From G032773895 sp965248935 (GTDB taxonomy: Bacteria; Pseudomonadota; Gammaproteobacteria; Pseudomonadales; Cellvibrionaceae), in contig OZ252214.1 of assembly GCA_965248935.1 (NCBI GenBank), forward strand, positions 744,001 to 808,000: a stretch of DNA of 64,000 nt. Direction: 5' to 3'. The translations under genes were made by a program, and so were the position numbers. This document shows, one piece after another, positions 28,145 through 35,134 of the stretch (positions are counted from its first letter, which is position 1; the number at the start of each line of letters is the position of its first letter). The notes under the pieces were generated by a model that saw only the letters and a list, made by a program, of their open reading frames with translations, ran no database searches and was not told the DNA's origin.

Positions 28145-28524
28145 AAATTAGCTCATCACTAAAACTTGACCGCAACTAAAAAATACATATAAAAATAACG
28201 TATCTAATTTTTTAAACTTAAGTTATTTTAATTGAACTCTTTCAGGCAAACCTAAAAATATACCATTTTTCTAGCAAGATAATTTAAACGACAAAACAAA
28301 GTATTTTAAACAAATAAAAAAAATTTATTAAATTTTTTCATACTTAATCACAATTCGATTGCTTTCACACTCTTACCATTACCACCCCATAATAATTAAC
28401 AACTTCCATGCTAACGGGGCAGAAATAAAGAGTACATATTATTTACTAATAATTATGTAGTAATAAATTAATAGCCTGATACCAATCAACAATGCTTCTC
28501 GTCTTAACTAGGATAAAAATACAT
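28145..28524. other. AT-rich intergenic region ahead of the CBM gene
   Basis: About 380 bases, very AT-rich with runs such as AAAAAAAATTTATTAAATTTTTTC. No gene or hairpin terminator is seen. It should contain the CBM gene promoter; no single -35/-10 pair stands out from the background. Confidence 0.5.
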
Positions 28525-29553
28525 ATGAAAAAAATAATTCAAACGTTCACTCTAACGGCGCTCGCATCAGCAAGCATAATAAGTTATTCAACCGAAAAGC
28601 CAACGCCTCTTTCATATAATACGGCTTTACTCGACAACCAAAACATCGTTATTGACGGCAATTTAGATGAATTAGTCTGGCACTCTATCAATCCAACAGT
28701 ATTTTTAGTCACACATGACACTGTCAGCACCGCGAAATATAAAACCTGGGTTAAAGTAGCTTACGACACGGAAGCCGTTTATTTTGCTTTTTCAGCACAA
28801 GATGAAGATATTGCAGCAAATCACCAAAATTATGATGACCCAATTTTCAAAAACGATGATGCCGTTGAAATATTTATTGATCCAGATGGAAATGGCTTAA
28901 ACTATTTAGAAATTGGTGTATCACCTCAAACAGCCTACGATGTGGTCATTAATTCCGTAGATCCTTGGATGGATGATTTAGCTTGGAACCTAAACGGATT
29001 CGATTTTGCAACAACAGTAAACGGTACACTGAATGACCCGAGTGATACGGATATAGGCTGGACAGCCGAACTAAAAATTCCTTTTAGTTCATTAAATTAC
29101 CCCGAAGCAGGCTTTCAAGAAAATACAGAAAATTGGCGTATTAATTTATTTAGGGCCGAATATTCGTCCCACGCTAAAGACTGGGAAGCCAATGAATGGC
29201 AATCCTGGTCTCCTATTGGATCATTCGGTTTTCATAAACCAGTGGCCTTCGGTACACTCTACTTTACAGATGTAAAGCTATGGACCGAAAATAAAAGCTA
29301 TACAAAAGGAGACCTTGTATACTTCTTAGGCTCAAAATATGAAGCCAGACAAATTGTGGACTCACATATGTTTCCACCAAGTGAATCTCAATTATGGAAA
29401 AAAATTACCGATGCCCCTCAAATTTGGAACCCTTATTTAACCTACCAAGGAGGTGACCTTGTTTTTTATAAGCAGAAACAATATAAAGCAAAATGGTCGT
29501 CTAAATCAGATATTCCAGATAGTTCAGCTGTATGGGAATTAGTAGAAGAATAA
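28525..29553 (+). CDS. Secreted CBM9-like protein with two C-terminal CBM5/12-type modules
   Basis: A 342-residue exported carbohydrate-binding protein without a catalytic domain. The ATG at 28525 starts a signal peptide (MKKIIQTFTLTALASASII) and has AGGA upstream. Residues about 30-255 form a family 9-like beta-sandwich (NIVIDGNLDELVWHSI, DDAVEIFIDPDGNG, GWTAELKIPFSSLNYPE). Two short aromatic modules follow: one with YTKGDLVYFLGSKYEARQ and LWKKI, one with YQGGDLVFYKQKQYKAKW and VWELV, the W-x-Y-x-x-GD-V-x-Y pattern of CBM5/12 chitin/cellulose-binding domains. It probably binds polysaccharide outside the cell or displays on the surface. Confidence 0.85.
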   Translation: MKKIIQTFTLTALASASIISYSTEKPTPLSYNTALLDNQNIVIDGNLDELVWHSINPTVFLVTHDTVSTAKYKTWVKVAYDTEAVYFAFSAQDEDIAANHQNYDDPIFKNDDAVEIFIDPDGNGLNYLEIGVSPQTAYDVVINSVDPWMDDLAWNLNGFDFATTVNGTLNDPSDTDIGWTAELKIPFSSLNYPEAGFQENTENWRINLFRAEYSSHAKDWEANEWQSWSPIGSFGFHKPVAFGTLYFTDVKLWTENKSYTKGDLVYFLGSKYEARQIVDSHMFPPSESQLWKKITDAPQIWNPYLTYQGGDLVFYKQKQYKAKWSSKSDIPDSSAVWELVEE

Positions 29554-29580
29554 AAAAGGAGAGACTTACTACGTCATTAC

Positions 29581-29619
29581 TAATAAAGAGTATTAATAAA
29601 GAGCATTAATAAAGAGTAC
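29581..29619 (+). repeat. Three 13-bp tandem repeats
   Basis: TAATAAAGAGTAT, TAATAAAGAGCAT and TAATAAAGAGTAC in direct succession starting 28 bases after the CBM gene stop. The third copy merges with the left arm of the palindromic structure that follows. Confidence 0.9.
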
Positions 29620-29708
29620 ACTCAATTTTGAAACTGCCGGAAAGGGATGTCAACGACAGGCATACAAGAATAGTTTGACAGCATGTTTCAAAAAAGCGTG
29701 TACTCTTT
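29611..29708. repeat. 98-bp nested palindromic structure downstream of the CBM gene
   Basis: Outer arms AAAGAGTACAC (29611-29621) and GTGTACTCTTT (29698-29708) and inner arms TTTTGAAAC (29626-29634) and GTTTCAAAA (29685-29693) are perfect inverted repeats, separated by short unpaired bases. The enclosed 50 bases contain further short complements (TGCC/GGCA, TGTC/GACA). A T/C-rich run follows. It could be an elaborate terminator/3' UTR of the CBM mRNA, or a small non-autonomous repeat. Confidence 0.7.
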
Positions 29709-29825
29709 CTTTATTTCTTCTCCATTAGTAAGCTTAAGGCTTAGCGGCTTCCTATAAATACAGCCGTCTCCGCAGCTCTACCAGATGATCCCATCATAAT
29801 CACATATTCTTGAATCGCCCCAAAG

Positions 29826-29841
29826 CGTGATACATATCACA
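29826..29841 (+). promoter_or_regulatory. CRP-like binding site
   Basis: CGTGATACATATCACA fits TGTGA-N6-TCACA at nine of ten conserved positions (C for the first T). Its centre is about 65 bases before the ATG of the M15-type peptidase gene, a spacing typical of an activated promoter. Regulation by cAMP-CRP is inferred from the match. Confidence 0.55.
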
Positions 29842-29898
29842 TTAATATCCGTATTTTCCGTCTATCTTTTTATACATTAACTATAAGAGGAAAGTTTT

Positions 29899-30315
29899 AT
29901 GCTAGATATTTCTAATAGCATAAATGGAGTCATTATAGAATTTGCAACAGCAGTAAATAAGAGCGTAGATCAAAGAGTAATCGACGCTCTAGACAAGATA
30001 ATTAAACCGTCTATTGCCCCTGGCCATACTTTATCTAAAATCTATATTTCATCAGCAAACGACCAACATACATCCTCTAGTCGGCACGTTCAAGGCAAAG
30101 GTAAAGCTGTTGATATTTCAAGAATTAATGGAAAAAAACTCTCTATGCACTACCCTTCCGACAACACGGTCAAAGCCATTGTAAACGCTATGCAAAAAGA
30201 GTTCGAAAAATATCCCCATAGACGAGAGAATTTTGGCCCTCATTTAAAGAGAAAGCTCGGCGCTACCCGTACTGTCACTGCACACGACGATCATATGCAC
30301 TTTTCAGTAAACTAA
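29899..30315 (+). CDS. M15-type peptidase (peptidoglycan endopeptidase-like), no signal peptide
   Basis: A 138-residue single-domain protein with the zinc-ligand pattern of the M15A/D-Ala-D-Ala-type fold: SRHVQGKGKAVDIS gives His63 and Asp72, and AHDDHMHFS gives His132/His134 close to the C-terminus. These enzymes cut peptide cross-links or stems of peptidoglycan. There is no export signal, so it must leave the cell by lysis or a dedicated secretion system to reach its substrate. A good ribosome site AGAGGAAAG precedes the ATG. It is followed after three bases by an exported small protein, an arrangement typical of cell-wall effector/immunity pairs or endolysin modules. Confidence 0.75.
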   Translation: MLDISNSINGVIIEFATAVNKSVDQRVIDALDKIIKPSIAPGHTLSKIYISSANDQHTSSSRHVQGKGKAVDISRINGKKLSMHYPSDNTVKAIVNAMQKEFEKYPHRRENFGPHLKRKLGATRTVTAHDDHMHFSVN

Positions 30316-30318
30316 ATT

Positions 30319-30807
30319 ATGAAGAATACGATATTAGCACTTACACTGGCGTTTTCTGCATGTAGCTTGGCAGAGCCAAACCAAGTAAAACCAAACCAAA
30401 TAGAACAAAGGGAGATGATGGAAAAAGCCATGGCGCTTGGGAGCATCACAGAACTCAATACGCTCTCACCTAACACGGAAAAACAACTTCAGTTGCGATT
30501 ATTTAAGATTCCTTCCATGGCAAAGCACGACTGTTTTGTGGAAACACATGGAGTATGTCATTTTAATTATTTTATCAGTGTTACCACTTTCGACGAATAC
30601 CCAGAATCGAATGTATATCTATTAAAAATTCAAGGGGAAATTACGGATATTCAGTGGAAAGCCACCAAGAAAGTAGATTTTGCCGAACTTGAACTAACTG
30701 TTTCAAATTATTCCAAACTTGCGTTAAAAAACAATGCTAACTTAAAAGGCGCTGTAACCAAGGTAAGCACGTATATCACTCCCCATTCCATAGAAGAAAC
30801 CCATTAA
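30319..30807 (+). CDS. Exported small protein coupled to the M15-type peptidase
   Basis: A 162-residue protein of no recognised family, starting three bases after the M15 gene stop. The N-terminus MKNTILALTLAFSACSLA is an export signal; Cys15 may make it a lipoprotein, or cleavage may fall after SLA. The mature part is predominantly beta with a likely disulphide pair in DCFVETHGVCHF. Location in the periplasm and coupling to a peptidoglycan hydrolase suggest an immunity protein or inhibitor. That role is inferred from context alone. Confidence 0.6.
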   Translation: MKNTILALTLAFSACSLAEPNQVKPNQIEQREMMEKAMALGSITELNTLSPNTEKQLQLRLFKIPSMAKHDCFVETHGVCHFNYFISVTTFDEYPESNVYLLKIQGEITDIQWKATKKVDFAELELTVSNYSKLALKNNANLKGAVTKVSTYITPHSIEETH

Positions 30808-30848
30808 TAGTAAAGCCTGCTATATTGGGTATTCTAACAGGTTGAAAA

Positions 30849-31874
30849 CTAAGATATTAGCTCATCAGGAGCATCAAAAATTCGCCATTTATTTTGATCG
30901 AACTCAGAAAATAATTTTTTGTAAAATAATACATCTGCCGGGGCTTCCAATACATTGCGTATTAATACCTGCTCAATTTGATGCGGGTATCTTCGCATTA
31001 TATCTGCATAAACTTCTGCATCTTGCTCCCCACTATCCCCCACTAAAATAAATGTACGCTTTGGGTATGCCTTAAGAATTCGTTCTATTGCTATAGGCTT
31101 TGTCTCTGTGCCTTTTTTAAATAAATCAAAAAAAGTTTTATCTTTAAAGCGTATAGCCTTAAGGCTTAGTATTGCCCAAGGGAACCCGGCATTCGTCATA
31201 AATTCTATTAATGGTGTGTATAAATGCCAAGGGCTTGATGATACATAGTGAAAGCTTCTTCCCTGGCTTTTCCATTGCCTATAGAGTTGGGGCATTCCTT
31301 CGACTGCACGGAAATCTTGATAAAAAGTATTATTCAACAGTTCCCGCTTACTGGAGACACCCGATAATTTAACCGTATCGTCTATATCACTAATCACCGA
31401 ACAACCAACAGGAGAAAGAACTTGACACTCGCCTATAAATTCTCGACTTTCAGTTGGAGCGGTTATAGCCTTAAAGGTTATCAAGCTATCATTTGTACCG
31501 CTAAAAAAATCAGAAGGGAACTCAATCTCAGAAAAAATATGCCCATTGGCTAACGACTTGGGTAATTCAAATCTTTTCCCTGCCAGTTCAATAACAATCC
31601 GTTTATCCCGTTCATTATCCGCAATAAGCAAATTCACTCGTTTGGAAAAATTGTCGGAAAATTCGGATAAAAGACTGATACGATATTTCTTTTCTATTAA
31701 CTTAGCAAAAATAGATTTCCTTATACGACTATTTTCCGGTTCATAGATCCACCCGTGAACAGGTACTCGCCAGCATTTATTCAGCTCATCAAAATAAGCA
31801 CAAGTTCGAAAAAACACAAGATGTTCATTTTTTTTAATCTGACTAACATCTATGGGTTTATTGTTTTTTTCCAT
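30849..31874 (-). CDS. App1-type phosphatase (DUF2183)
   Basis: A 341-residue HAD-like phosphatase related to yeast App1 phosphatidate phosphatase. The catalytic motif SDIDDTVK has Asp163, Asp165 and Asp166-Thr167; later conserved parts are FHYVSSSPWHLY and LVGDSGEQDAEVYADI (motif IV). An N-terminal beta domain (VPVHGWIYEPENSR) is typical of bacterial members. It follows the glycosyltransferase gene on the same strand by 59 bases, so they may share a transcript. A lipid phosphate is the probable substrate, by family analogy. Confidence 0.87.
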   Translation of the reverse strand: MEKNNKPIDVSQIKKNEHLVFFRTCAYFDELNKCWRVPVHGWIYEPENSRIRKSIFAKLIEKKYRISLLSEFSDNFSKRVNLLIADNERDKRIVIELAGKRFELPKSLANGHIFSEIEFPSDFFSGTNDSLITFKAITAPTESREFIGECQVLSPVGCSVISDIDDTVKLSGVSSKRELLNNTFYQDFRAVEGMPQLYRQWKSQGRSFHYVSSSPWHLYTPLIEFMTNAGFPWAILSLKAIRFKDKTFFDLFKKGTETKPIAIERILKAYPKRTFILVGDSGEQDAEVYADIMRRYPHQIEQVLIRNVLEAPADVLFYKKLFSEFDQNKWRIFDAPDELIS

Positions 31875-31933
31875 AGAATATGGGCTACCGAAGAAGAAAT
31901 TAAAATAAGAATAAAATCAATAACATCAGTTTA

Positions 31934-32998
31934 TTATCGTTTAAATTGATTTAGGTTTTTTAGGTTATCTTTCAAAAGCCAATCTATTTTTTCCTGTATT
32001 CCTTTATTACCATTCCCCTCATACCCTTGAAGTTTCTTTTTAAACTCTGGAATTTGATATAAAAATGCGGAGATAGCATCTTTACTTGGGAAGCGACATT
32101 GTTTACCAAAACCTTGCTGATCCAATACATAAGCATTTAAGTTTTGTTCAAATTGGCCTTTCATAGGAAAGGCCAAATAGGGCTTACCCAAGTATAAAGC
32201 TTCACTAATAAGTGTAAAACCCGCTGTCGCCATAACAGCTTTAGAACTCGCCAAATCATTAAGGAAACCATCTTGGCTAAATGGTCGAAAATTCAGATTG
32301 CCTTCAATATCGTCTCTATCGTAACCATAAACATAGAATGTTTCTCTGGCAAAACCTTTTAATTCGTCCAATAAGGTATCAAAACCGGAGGTAACATAAA
32401 CCAGAATATGATCCCCCTCTGAAGCATTCAAGGCTACAACATTGTTTCTCAATAACGAAGGTACAACAGCGCAATGATTGTTTTTTAACTCACCAAAATG
32501 AAATGACGTAATAAGCGAATACCAGGGTTTTGGAACCATTGCTCGAATAATGGTTTCTGTAAGTAGCGCTTCTTTATTTAAGTCTGGTGGACACTCGTAT
32601 TTCATATAGCGCATACGGTGTTGATTATCCATACTGACTAGAGGCAACCCATAATGATTGGCAAGGTAGGCGGTAGTCGGCTCAAAGTCGGTAAAGACAC
32701 AATCGGGTTGAAATTCTTTAAATAAAGCTCTTAACTTACTAAATGCTCGGGTTCCATCGGGCAGTTTATTAATATTTTCCATAAGAGTATTCAACATGGA
32801 AATTTTATTATCTCGACTAGCAATTGAGAGCCCAACAATTTCCAACACATCAAACTCATCACAGAGGTTTTTATACCCACGATCATAAGAAACTATTTTC
32901 ACTGTGTGCCCAGCATCCATCAAATGCTTCCCAACAAGCTTAGCTCTCGAAGAATGACCAGACCCTTCACCAGAAACACCATAAATAATTTTTGCCAT
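31934..32998 (-). CDS. MJ1255/VC2487-type glycosyltransferase
   Basis: A 354-residue GT-B protein. The N-terminus KIIYGVSGEGSGHSSRAKLVGKHL is the signature of the MJ1255 family (related to MurG/GT28), with the second Rossmann domain covering DHILVYVTSGFDTLLDEL, ATAGFTLISEALYLGKPYLAFP (donor-binding loop) and FEQNLNAYVLDQQGFG. No membrane span. It is probably cotranscribed with the App1-type phosphatase. Acceptor and sugar unknown; a glycolipid or cell-envelope polymer is likely. Confidence 0.85.
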   Translation of the reverse strand: MAKIIYGVSGEGSGHSSRAKLVGKHLMDAGHTVKIVSYDRGYKNLCDEFDVLEIVGLSIASRDNKISMLNTLMENINKLPDGTRAFSKLRALFKEFQPDCVFTDFEPTTAYLANHYGLPLVSMDNQHRMRYMKYECPPDLNKEALLTETIIRAMVPKPWYSLITSFHFGELKNNHCAVVPSLLRNNVVALNASEGDHILVYVTSGFDTLLDELKGFARETFYVYGYDRDDIEGNLNFRPFSQDGFLNDLASSKAVMATAGFTLISEALYLGKPYLAFPMKGQFEQNLNAYVLDQQGFGKQCRFPSKDAISAFLYQIPEFKKKLQGYEGNGNKGIQEKIDWLLKDNLKNLNQFKR

Positions 32999-33310
32999 AC
33001 ATTATCACTCGTCAAATACTCTGCATAAGTTATATCCTAGCAGGATTTAGCAAAAGATGTAAATGAAGAAAGCTTCTACAAGATATTAGACAATAAGCTT
33101 TAAAAGAGACATAAAACGGCACTTAAGCTGGAAGTAACTGGAAGCAAGATAAAGCCATTGAAACTTACATATTTTGAGGTTTATATTGAAAAATATTTAG
33201 GTTTAATTTATTTACCACAGGCGATAAAATTTATGAATCACGTAACAAGGTGTAGCAGCTCATCAGACTTACTATAAGGCCATTATTTTCTAAGGCTTTT
33301 ATTGACATCA
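32999..33310. other. Intergenic region between the glycosyltransferase and parA-like genes
   Basis: Some 310 bases of AT-rich sequence. I find no gene, tRNA, strong hairpin or repeat in it. It should contain the promoter for the glycosyltransferase gene and the 3' end of the ParA-type transcript. Confidence 0.5.
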
Positions 33311-33964
33311 TTAGTCGGCAAGTTTATTAGATTTATTCTTCTCCGCACATTCCCTCAGCCATTCAAAAATAGGCTCCCACTGCACTTTGTCCTTTTTCAC
33401 TTTTGACGGTGCCAAGTCAAAAATCGTTTCACCTTTATCCATTGCACGAACATAATTTTGTGTATCGCGTAGGCTTGAGAGCATTGGCAAGTTTATTCGC
33501 TCTAAGAACTCATTCAATACTTTCACATAGTTAGTATTAGACCTAACACGGTTGGCAACCAACCCCACATCAATACCTAATTCCATAACCCCAGAACGGT
33601 TTAACCCCATGATATAACGTAAACTTGCCTTAATATCGGTAGGCGAAGAAAGAACCGGAATCAGTACTTTATCAGATTTATGTATAATATCGGACACTTG
33701 GCTTAAAGACCAAGCTGCCGGCATATCATGAATCACGTACTCTGCACCATCCACGTCAATGGGTGCTCCCACAGCAGCAGTGATTAAACCTATGGGTTCT
33801 CGCTGCTTTGACCTTACCGCCAACCAGTCAGAACTGGACTTTTGAGCATCGTGATCCACCAAAAGTACCTTGTACCCTTGACCTGAATAGTAACCGGCTA
33901 ACTGTGTTGCAATCGTTGTTTTTCCACAGCCACCTTTAGGGTTCGCAATGAAAATCTGCTCCAT
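33311..33964 (-). CDS. Orphan ParA-family ATPase
   Basis: A 217-residue deviant-Walker ATPase. The P-loop ANPKGGCGKTT has the signature first lysine (Lys10), switch I/Walker A' is LLVDHDAQKSSSDWL, and VIHDMPAAW replaces the usual DxP Walker B strand. It lacks an N-terminal DNA-binding extension and has no parB-like or parS-like partner next to it. Such short orphan ParA proteins position chromosomal or protein cargo (for example chemotaxis or secretion clusters). The target here is unknown. Confidence 0.9.
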   Translation of the reverse strand: MEQIFIANPKGGCGKTTIATQLAGYYSGQGYKVLLVDHDAQKSSSDWLAVRSKQREPIGLITAAVGAPIDVDGAEYVIHDMPAAWSLSQVSDIIHKSDKVLIPVLSSPTDIKASLRYIMGLNRSGVMELGIDVGLVANRVRSNTNYVKVLNEFLERINLPMLSSLRDTQNYVRAMDKGETIFDLAPSKVKKDKVQWEPIFEWLRECAEKNKSNKLAD

Positions 33965-34001
33965 GGGGGGTCCTTAAGGTCAGTTTTCAAGTAAGTTTAG
34001 C

Positions 34002-34022
34002 TAGGGCCTGTTAATACTAATG
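34002..34022. repeat. Isolated end fragment of the MITE-like element
   Basis: AGGGCCTGTTAATACTAAT matches the first 19 bases of the element at 27796-28144 with a single difference (T for C). TA again precedes it as CTA. No matching right end lies in the following 170 bases, so this is a solo end or a decayed copy. Confidence 0.7.
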
Positions 34023-34040
34023 TATATAGCAGAATTCACT

Positions 34041-34093
34041 TTGTGCCACCAAGCTATTTTGTTTTTTTACTAAGATGTTTTGGGATGGCACAA
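34041..34093. other. Inverted repeat downstream of the safE-like gene
   Basis: TTGTGCCA (34041-34048) and TGGCACAA (34086-34093) are perfect complements across 37 bases. It lies 80 bases after the stop of the last gene of the ccoGHIS cluster. A terminator role is possible, but the loop is long and there is no clean U-tract. Confidence 0.35.
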
Positions 34094-34176
34094 TATTCAT
34101 TTTTAAATGGGTGATAGATAGAACAATTTGCTCATATATAACGCAATAAACGTAACCTTCCACGCCAGCCAAATTG

Positions 34177-34872
34177 TTAATGGCACATCATCTGGTATTG
34201 ATATTCAGGGTGAATACTCAGCGCACTCCATAGCATCCAACTGCCGAACACAAGAAAAAGTACAGCAAAACCTCTACGAACACTGACCTTTTGCAGAAAA
34301 GACTTTATCCCCTGCCCTGCTAGCCCCCCCATAAATACTGCTGGCAAAGTCCCCAAACCAAAGGCAAACATAATCATAGCCCCAGAAATTGCCGAGCCCT
34401 GTGAGGAGGAATATACCACCGCAGAATAGACCAGCCCGCAGGGTAACCAACCCCACACCATACCGAGAAAAAGAGCTTGGTCAATACGCCTAACCGGCAT
34501 AAGCTTTTGCCCTAATGGTTGAATGCGTATCCAAATAAAAGAACCCGCATTTTCTAATACACTCAGTAACTTCCAAATATCGGCCAAATAAAGGGCCATT
34601 AAAATTAGCAGTACTCCAGAAACGACTTTCAGTACTGGCAGAGTTGTTGTCTCGCTTATTTCGCCGCCAAGATAGCCAACGAATGCACCAAAGAGACTAT
34701 AACTTGCAATACGTCCAAAATTGTACGCAAAAAGAACGGCTAGTTTAGTCCGTGTATGCTGATTGGGAATGGCGAATGAAAGTGCAGCGGTAATTCCCCC
34801 GCACATTCCAAGGCAGTGACCTGCCCCCATTAGACCAAGGACAAAAGCAGAGACAAAGGGAAGGGAGTCCAA
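34177..34872 (-). CDS. TauE/SafE-family membrane protein of the cbb3 cluster
   Basis: A 231-residue polytopic protein with about six transmembrane segments. The start MDSLPFVSAFVLGLMGAGHCLGMCGG, with the paired GHCxGMCGG cysteine motif, is the mark of the SafE/DsbD-like proteins that follow ccoS in many proteobacteria. A link to copper or sulphur handling during cbb3 oxidase assembly is assumed from this constant position. It starts five bases after ccoS stops. In Pseudomonas this gene is followed by hemN and anr; here the next gene is an unrelated parA-like gene. Confidence 0.87.
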   Translation of the reverse strand: MDSLPFVSAFVLGLMGAGHCLGMCGGITAALSFAIPNQHTRTKLAVLFAYNFGRIASYSLFGAFVGYLGGEISETTTLPVLKVVSGVLLILMALYLADIWKLLSVLENAGSFIWIRIQPLGQKLMPVRRIDQALFLGMVWGWLPCGLVYSAVVYSSSQGSAISGAMIMFAFGLGTLPAVFMGGLAGQGIKSFLQKVSVRRGFAVLFLVFGSWMLWSALSIHPEYQYQMMCH

Positions 34873-34877
34873 CCGCC

Positions 34878-35099
34878 CTACCTCGTTTCGTTCTTTTTGT
34901 TGTTCTGCCCAATGGCGGATGAAGGGTTCAGCTTATCCGAGCACGCAGTACCACTAACAGGTTTTTCGTCAAACAATATACGCCTTGCCTCGGTATCCAA
35001 ATCTTCATATTGCCCCGATTTTACCGCCCAAAAAAATGCCTTTACCGCTACAAGGGTAATGATAAGAGCGAGAGGAATAAGCAAGTACAAACTGTCCAA
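34878..35099 (-). CDS. ccoS: cbb3-type oxidase assembly protein CcoS
   Basis: A 73-residue single-span protein needed for cofactor (heme b and CuB) insertion in CcoN. The pattern is one N-terminal helix (LYLLIPLALIITLVAVKAFFWAV), then SGQYEDLDTEARRILFDE, which is the family signature. It sits 35 bases after ccoI and five before the safE-like gene in the same operon. Confidence 0.95.
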   Translation of the reverse strand: MDSLYLLIPLALIITLVAVKAFFWAVKSGQYEDLDTEARRILFDEKPVSGTACSDKLNPSSAIGQNNKKNETR

Positions 35100-35134
35100 T
35101 GAAAAACCCTATTAGATTAAGATGCCGTGGCGTT

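Noticed and set aside
29626..29700. GEMM (cyclic-di-GMP) riboswitch near the CBM gene
   Set aside because: The structure lies downstream of the gene and lacks the conserved GEMM loop sequences.
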